Source: Chlamydiota bacterium
GTDB taxonomy: Bacteria; Chlamydiota; Chlamydiia; Chlamydiales; Criblamydiaceae
Direction of reading: 5' to 3'
NCBI GenBank assembly: GCA_021772365.1
Contig: JAJFMC010000200.1
Span: forward strand, 1-9,639
Length of the DNA: 9,639 nt
In this document: positions 5,431 through 9,639 of the stretch, one piece after another
How the letters are laid out: every line of letters begins with the position of its first letter
Numbering within the stretch: the stretch's first letter is position 1
Program-made: the position numbers and the translations under genes
The notes under the pieces: model-generated
The model's input: the letters and a program-made list of their open reading frames with translations, nothing else
Told to the model about the DNA's origin: nothing
Databases searched by the model: none

Positions 5431-7282
5431 GGGCTTATCTGGAGTTAATAATATCATGGAAGGACCAAAAAACACACATGATAATGATCAAGGTAGTAAG
5501 GAGACAATATCTGTCTCTCAGGAGAGTTCCCAAATCAAAAGGGATGTAAAAAAACGAGTTGAGGAACTCGATCGGTTGTACTCTGAACAAACACTCCCCT
5601 TTGGTTTTAGATTTCGAGGAGATTGGCTTGAGTACCAACCAATAGAGAAAAATGAACAGGATGCATGCCCCGTTAAAGTTTGTACCCGGCTAGAAGTGGT
5701 TGCCAGAACAAAAGACTCTGATGCCATGAATCATGGCAGGCTCATAAGATTTTGGGACCCCGATGGCTGTAAGCATGAGTGGGCAATGCCGATGAGACTG
5801 TTTGCTTCTGATGGACGGGAATATAGGGCGGAGCTTTTAGATCGGGGGCTGATAATGTCTTCTGATAAGGGGGGTCGTTCTCTTTTAGGACTGTATATTC
5901 AACAGTCAATTCCTGAGATGTCACTAGAGTGCGTTTCTCAAACAGGATGGGTTGGGAATTCGTTTGTGCTCCATGATTTGACGATCAGTCAATCTGAAGG
6001 ACGGCCAGTCGTGTATCAGTGCGATCAACTCCCTCTTGTTAGATTTTCTGTAAAAGGGAACATTAATGACTTTCAGAGATTAAGCGGGTTGGCAATAGGC
6101 AATGAATTGATGGTGTTTGTGATTTCATTGGCATTTGCTCCGCCGTTACTTCTTCCATTAGATATGGAAAATGGAGGATTTAACTTGGTTGGACCTTCCT
6201 CGATAGGTAAAACTAAGCTTTTAAAGCTGGGTGCCTCTGTATGGGGACCTCCAGACAATGTTCAACAGTGGCGAGCCACTTCTAATGGATTAGAAGGGGT
6301 AGCCCACTCTTTTAATGACAGTTTGTTGTGTTTGGACGAATTGGGGCAAATTGCTCCAGGTGATTTGGGTCCTACGGTTTATATGCTGGGTAATGGTGTG
6401 GCAAAGGCTAGAGCACAAAGAACTGGGGCATTAAGAATGCCAAAGCGTTGGAGGGTGCTGTATTTATCCTCGGGCGAGATAGGCATAATTGATCATATCA
6501 ATGCTTCACTTCAAAAATCTAAAGTGGGTCAAGAGATTCGAGCGATCGATTTAAGAGTATCTGATCGCCCTTTTGGTTGTTTTGACAATCTTCATCACAT
6601 GAAAAGTGGAGCAGACTTTTCTTTGTTGATCGCACAAGAGGCATCCAATACCTACGGAATTGCAGGACAATTGTTTTTGGAAAACCTCGTAAAGGATCGT
6701 GAGAATGCTATATCGGTACTCAAGCATTTATTAGTCGATTTAAAATCTCATTTTTGCCCAGTAGGCGCATCAGGTCAAGTTTGTCGAGCTTTTGAACGAT
6801 TTGCACTGGTGGCTTCTGCGGGTGAGTTAGCAACTGCATATGGGATCACAGGTTGGAATGAAGGGACTGCAGCAAACGCAGTCATGAGTCTCTTTGACCA
6901 ATGGTTGGAAGCTAGGGGTGATCTAGGAAATAGGGAAGAGCAACAAATTATCGAACAAGTCCAGTTATTTTTTGAAAATAACGCCTCATCACGGTTTATC
7001 AATGTCCAAGAGCCAGATGAAAAGGTGGTGGATGGTGCAGGTTATCGTCAGAAGCATGCTTCAGGTTGGATGTTCTATGTATACCCGAATGTTTACCGGA
7101 AGGAGGTATGCAAAGGATTTGACCCTAAGTATGTCACCAAAATTTGTATGTCAAAGGGTTTAATGATAGTAGGTAGAAAAGGAGAAGCTTGTCCTACATG
7201 GCGAGCGCCAAGTGAAGGGTCGAAGAGGTTTTATCATTTCACTTCTTCTGTATTGCCACAGATGGGAGGTAATGATGAATAA
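5426..7282 (+). CDS. DUF927-family replication ATPase / putative helicase
   Basis: A 618-aa P-loop protein of the DUF927 type, the ATPase found with CHC2/TOPRIM primases in prophages, satellites and islands, where it is thought to act as replicative helicase or initiator. The N-terminal 150 residues are probably a recruiting domain. The hallmark strand TGWVGNSFVLHDLTI is at about 173-187, Walker A GPSSIGKT at 256-263, Walker B LLCLDE at 300-305 and a sensor-like YLSSGE at about 349-354. The C-terminal part (about 545-610) has a winged-helix look (YPNVYRKEVCKGFDPKYVTK) common at the end of this family. I kept the ATG at 5426, which has AGAGGT 5 bases upstream; an in-frame ATG at 5456 behind GGAG is a real alternative if the leader hairpin blocks the first. 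It overlaps the next gene by 8 bases. Helicase activity is inferred; the DUF927 and P-loop calls are firm. Confidence 0.9.
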   Translation: MGGLSGVNNIMEGPKNTHDNDQGSKETISVSQESSQIKRDVKKRVEELDRLYSEQTLPFGFRFRGDWLEYQPIEKNEQDACPVKVCTRLEVVARTKDSDAMNHGRLIRFWDPDGCKHEWAMPMRLFASDGREYRAELLDRGLIMSSDKGGRSLLGLYIQQSIPEMSLECVSQTGWVGNSFVLHDLTISQSEGRPVVYQCDQLPLVRFSVKGNINDFQRLSGLAIGNELMVFVISLAFAPPLLLPLDMENGGFNLVGPSSIGKTKLLKLGASVWGPPDNVQQWRATSNGLEGVAHSFNDSLLCLDELGQIAPGDLGPTVYMLGNGVAKARAQRTGALRMPKRWRVLYLSSGEIGIIDHINASLQKSKVGQEIRAIDLRVSDRPFGCFDNLHHMKSGADFSLLIAQEASNTYGIAGQLFLENLVKDRENAISVLKHLLVDLKSHFCPVGASGQVCRAFERFALVASAGELATAYGITGWNEGTAANAVMSLFDQWLEARGDLGNREEQQIIEQVQLFFENNASSRFINVQEPDEKVVDGAGYRQKHASGWMFYVYPNVYRKEVCKGFDPKYVTKICMSKGLMIVGRKGEACPTWRAPSEGSKRFYHFTSSVLPQMGGNDE

Positions 7283-7850
7283 TACTTTAAAATCCATGTC
7301 ACACTGTCACGACCGTCACTCACAATCTAAACAGTTGGAGAGTAGTGAGATAGTAAATAAGAAAAATGTGACTAGTGGTGAGAATTCAGGTGTCACAATG
7401 CTTGAACGATTGAGTAGGCTTGAAACACTTGTGACAAGACTGTCTCAAGTCAGTGACACAGATTCTCAGGAGAAGAGTGACGTAAGTGACACCTGTGACA
7501 TCAAAAGTGAGGATACCTGTATTACACAAAGAGAAGTACTGGTTTTGCTTTGGTTTGAGCATGCATTAGAGGAGGGGCATATCGAACCAAGTCAACCAAA
7601 CGTAGTACGGCTAGTCGGCTGGCCTGTCAGACCATTTTCCTTCAGGAGCCTTTGGGTAGATTTTAGTCTGTGGTGTGCGAAAAATAGCAATGACGTTGAT
7701 GAGTTTAACGATATGCAGCTATTCAAATACCTCGTATCAACCATTTTTTTGCTCCGTGATGATGATTACATCGTATTTGGTGCACTGGAGGAGGCTAGAA
7801 AAAGGTACAAATCGTTGAGGAGGATTCTTGAGTATTTTAACCTTAATTGA
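7275..7850 (+). CDS. Hypothetical 191-aa protein whose gene carries the GTGAC iterons
   Basis: The start is the ATG at 7275, with GGAGG 5 bases upstream and the DUF927 stop at 7280-7282 inside it, so the two are translationally coupled. An ATG directly before, at 7272, is the alternative. Residues 1-75 are polar and low in complexity (HCHDRHSQSKQ; SDTDSQEKSDVSDT), with one short amphipathic heptad stretch (MLERLSRLETLVTRLSQV, about 42-59). This composition looks forced by the repeated GTGAC/GTCAC units in the DNA. Residues 82-191 are a compact, Trp- and Phe-rich helical domain starting QREVLVLLWFEHALEEG and ending YKSLRRILEYFNLN. I do not recognise this domain. Lying between helicase and primase, it may be a replication accessory or loader. 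The primase start at 7828 overlaps its end by 23 bases. Confidence 0.8.
   Translation: MNNTLKSMSHCHDRHSQSKQLESSEIVNKKNVTSGENSGVTMLERLSRLETLVTRLSQVSDTDSQEKSDVSDTCDIKSEDTCITQREVLVLLWFEHALEEGHIEPSQPNVVRLVGWPVRPFSFRSLWVDFSLWCAKNSNDVDEFNDMQLFKYLVSTIFLLRDDDYIVFGALEEARKRYKSLRRILEYFNLN
7298..7499. repeat. GTGAC iteron array, putative replication origin
   Basis: Ten perfect GTGAC units lie in 202 bp; about 0.4 would be expected by chance on both strands. Minus-strand copies (read GTCAC) start at 7298, 7306, 7315 and 7392. Plus-strand copies start at 7368, 7431, 7453, 7477, 7486 and 7495. The outer groups are trimers in opposite orientation with 8-9 bp spacing, and their filler bases agree with each other and with the trimer at 2273. 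Between them, 7345-7370 is the most AT-rich part and could be the melting region. Iteron groups flanking an AT-rich core inside a replication operon are typical of origins bound by an initiator such as the DUF927 ATPase. An operator controlling the downstream genes is the alternative. Confidence 0.75.
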
Positions 7851-8819
7851 GGAAATGGGATGGATTTCTAAACGTACGGCCTCTTCCAATGGAGGAGAGT
7901 ACCATTCCCCTTGCCCAAACTGTGCTGGCGGTACAGATCGTTTGTGCATTTGGCCAACGCAAGGAAAAGGTGGACGATATTGGTGTAGGCAATGTGGATG
8001 TAAAGGGGATGCGATACAGTTTTGTCGTGACTACCTTGGGCTCTCTTTCAAAGATGCTTGCATGAGAGTTGGGCAAAATCATGTTTTTCAAAATCGAGTT
8101 TATCAACCCCATTCCAATTCTTTTTTACCTAAAGAAGCAGTGCCCCCACCAATTAAATGGCAACAGGAAGCGTTCCGTTTCGTAAAGCTGTGTCACTCTC
8201 ATATTTTTAATGACCCAAGTGCCATTAGCGATCTATCAGACCGTGGCATTACTGGGGATTCAATTGAAAATTTTGTTTTAGGTTGGAATCCCTGTAGTCG
8301 TTGGGACTCCAAGAATCAGTGGGGCATAGCCGATGAAGGTGGTGGCTTCCTAAGGGTTGGGTAATACCTGTTTTTCAAGATAGATGCTCTCTTGTAAAGA
8401 TAAAAATACGGCGAAGTGACTGGACTCCAGAAGATAAATACCCAAAATATGTTGAGGTAAGTGGAAGTAAAAAGCAGTTTGCTGTTTTTGGTGATCCAAG
8501 CTTACCCATAGTTCTTGTTGAGGCTGAGTTTGATGCCATGCTTGTAGCTCAAGAGACTGGGGATGTTTGCTGTTCAGTTGCTCTTGGTGGGGCAGGAAAA
8601 AAGCCTGATAAAGTTATTCATCAGTTATTACGATCTTCTCCAAAGATATTGCTGTGTCTTGATTATGACGATGCAGGAATAAAAGCATATATCTTCTGGA
8701 AAAGAAACTACTTGAATTTGGTTGCCTGGCCTGTACCAAATGGAAAAAGTCCAGAAGAGGCACACCGATCGGGTATTGATCTTAGAAGTTGGGTTAGAGA
8801 GGGAATGCGATATGAATAA
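7828..8819 (+). pseudogene. CHC2 zinc finger / TOPRIM DNA primase, split by a frameshift
   Basis: A phage-type primase that would make RNA primers for the element. It starts at TTG 7828 behind GAGGAGG (7817-7823). The N-terminal zinc ribbon is clear: CPNC (C29, C32) and CRQC (C53, C56), preceded by GEYHSP and followed by GCKGDAIQF. The first frame stops at 8362-8364. The frame one base earlier continues the same protein (WLPKGWVIPVF, then KIKIRRSDW) into a TOPRIM domain with VEAEFDA at 8517-8537 and LDYDDAG at 8658-8678, ending at 8819. That second frame has a stop at 8334-8336, so the shift lies in 8337-8361, consistent with loss of one base (or gain of two) relative to an intact gene of about 330 codons. 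No classical slippery heptamer is present there. It may be a recent mutation, a sequencing error, or less likely recoding. Without repair, the zinc finger and active site are on separate polypeptides. Confidence 0.85.
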
Positions 8820-8844
8820 TTACAAACATTAATGAGGTGCTGCT

Positions 8845-9510
8845 ATGAGTAAAAAAGAAGTCCAAAAAATGCGTGAGTTGTCTCAATCTGAGAAATCAGC
8901 AATACAAAAAGTCAAGAAGCTCGGGGCAGCCAAACAAAAGGATATTTTTCGCTTTGTTGAAGGTATAGACGAAACCGAGGGACATACCGAGCTTGCAATG
9001 GATGATCGATTGTCCACAATAGATAGCCATGACGAGTATCGATCACGAATTTTTGAGGCGTCTGGGTGTGTCAATCAACTGGTGGGGATGCAGTCGATTA
9101 TTAAAGCTGGGGAAGCTCTCACCCCTTCTAAGGCAAGCCCAAAGGAGATTGCTAAGGTTGCAAATATGACAGCGCAGGCAGTAGCTGAAATGGAACCTAG
9201 AGATGAAGTTGAAGGTCAGCTGATTTCACAACTAGTTGTACTGCATGAGCAAGCTATGACTTGGCTCGGAAGAGCATTAAGAGTGGATCGAGCAGACTTT
9301 GCTAACACATATCTAAACGGAGCCTCTAAATTGCTGACCCGTCATCATGAGACCCTTTCATCTCTGCTTAAGTACAGAAGAGGAGGAGAACAGCGTGTTC
9401 ATGTGGAGCATGTCCATGTTCACAATGGCGGGAAGGCTATAGTAGGAAATGTAGAAAGTGGGGGTGGGTTAAATCAAAAAGTTGGGGAGGGTCCCCATGC
9501 AAAGGTGTAG
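8845..9510 (+). CDS. Conserved island/prophage accessory protein, 221 aa
   Basis: The ATG at 8845 has GAGG 7 bases upstream. Residues 1-45 are Lys- and Ser-rich and probably flexible. Residues about 65-180 are predicted helical, with the run LHEQAMTWLGRALRVDRADF followed by ANTYLNGASKLLTRHHETL. The C-terminal 40 residues contain the His-rich strand RVHVEHVHVHNGG (about 183-195) and then GKAIVGNVESGGG. I recognise this layout from a family common in proteobacterial prophages and islands, usually directly before a small Cys/His protein with an MHGG-like motif, as here. Its function is not established to my knowledge. The HVEHVHVH stretch could bind metal. It lies 25 bases after the primase and overlaps the next gene by 14 bases, suggesting a linked expression unit. 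Confidence 0.85.
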   Translation: MSKKEVQKMRELSQSEKSAIQKVKKLGAAKQKDIFRFVEGIDETEGHTELAMDDRLSTIDSHDEYRSRIFEASGCVNQLVGMQSIIKAGEALTPSKASPKEIAKVANMTAQAVAEMEPRDEVEGQLISQLVVLHEQAMTWLGRALRVDRADFANTYLNGASKLLTRHHETLSSLLKYRRGGEQRVHVEHVHVHNGGKAIVGNVESGGGLNQKVGEGPHAKV

Positions 9511-9639
9511 AGCTAAGTCAAAAAGATCGGGAAAACAGTGCAAAAATTTTGCAATTAAGGGATGGGGTGTCTGCCGTATGCATGGTGCTAGAGGAGGTTC
9601 AAAAACGTCAATAGGTAGCCGAAAATGTAAGTTAGCGCC
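9497..9639 (+). CDS. Small Cys/His (CRMHG-motif) protein, cut by right edge
   Basis: The ATG at 9497 has GGAGGG 5 bases upstream and lies inside the end of the 221-aa gene in another frame, indicating coupling. Forty-seven codons are visible (MQRCRAKSKRSGKQCKNFAI onward). Cys at residues 4, 15 and 26 and His29 in CRMHGARGGS follow the pattern CxAxxxxSGxxCxxxA...CRMHGgxxGG of small, probably zinc-binding proteins that accompany the preceding gene in many mobile elements. The usual family has a few dozen more residues rich in Gly, Arg and Lys, which would lie beyond the edge. The role is unknown; nucleic-acid binding is a guess from the charge and possible zinc site. Confidence 0.8.
   Translation, partial: MQRCRAKSKRSGKQCKNFAIKGWGVCRMHGARGGSKTSIGSRKCKLA

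Noticed and set aside
7298..7499. A CRISPR array or coding tandem repeat
   Set aside because: Only 5-bp units recur, in both orientations and in different reading frames, without repeats or spacers of CRISPR size.
8337..8364. Programmed -1 ribosomal frameshift in the primase
   Set aside because: The 25-base interval holds no XXXYYYZ slippery heptamer and no obvious pseudoknot, so a lost base or sequencing error is simpler.
8538..8819. A separate 93-aa TOPRIM gene starting at the ATG at 8538
   Set aside because: Coding similarity extends upstream of that ATG to about 8340, and the ATG cuts off the conserved VEAEF glutamates, so it is an internal Met of the broken primase.

Overview
The window reads as the junction of two integrative elements at a tRNA-Leu attachment site, followed by most of the early region of the right-hand element. 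The host is probably a low-GC Gram-negative bacterium, most likely a proteobacterium. This is inferred from the Shine-Dalgarno sites, the phage-type integrases, the CHC2/TOPRIM primase with a DUF927 helicase, and the right-end pair of small genes, which resemble families I associate with proteobacterial islands and prophages. I cannot name a genus. No ribosomal, metabolic or phage structural genes are present.

Left part (1-1994), minus strand: a tyrosine integrase (int1) is translationally coupled by an ATGA overlap to an unrecognised gene that runs off the left edge. Phased short repeats lie between int1 and the attachment site.

Junction (1994-2376): there is a 3' remnant of a tRNA-Leu(UAA) gene, from the anticodon arm to the discriminator base with no 5' half, followed by a strong intrinsic terminator. 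Next come a 22-bp perfect inverted repeat whose arms each hold two 9-bp units 11 bp apart, a GTGAC triple, and an AAGGGA-N7-TCCCTT site that copies the stem of the tRNA anticodon arm. This looks like the attP region of the right-hand element.

Right part (2377-9639), plus strand: a second, unrelated tyrosine integrase (int2); a 447-aa orphan protein that overlaps it; a small AlpA/excisionase-like protein; a structured leader; a DUF927 replication ATPase; a 191-aa protein whose N-terminal coding DNA carries ten GTGAC units; a CHC2/TOPRIM primase broken by a frameshift; a 221-aa conserved accessory protein; and a small Cys/His protein cut by the right edge.

Working model (inference): the right-hand element is a phage-satellite-like or integrative island that replicates when excised. 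The DUF927 ATPase and the primase would form the replication machine, and the GTGAC clusters would be its origin, embedded in the 191-aa gene. A related GTGAC trimer sits beside attP, 5 kb away. The two-site layout recalls the ori and crr of phage P4, although the proteins and repeat sequences differ. The most novel-looking items are the GTGAC system, the switch-like leader of the DUF927 gene and the orphan 447-aa protein.
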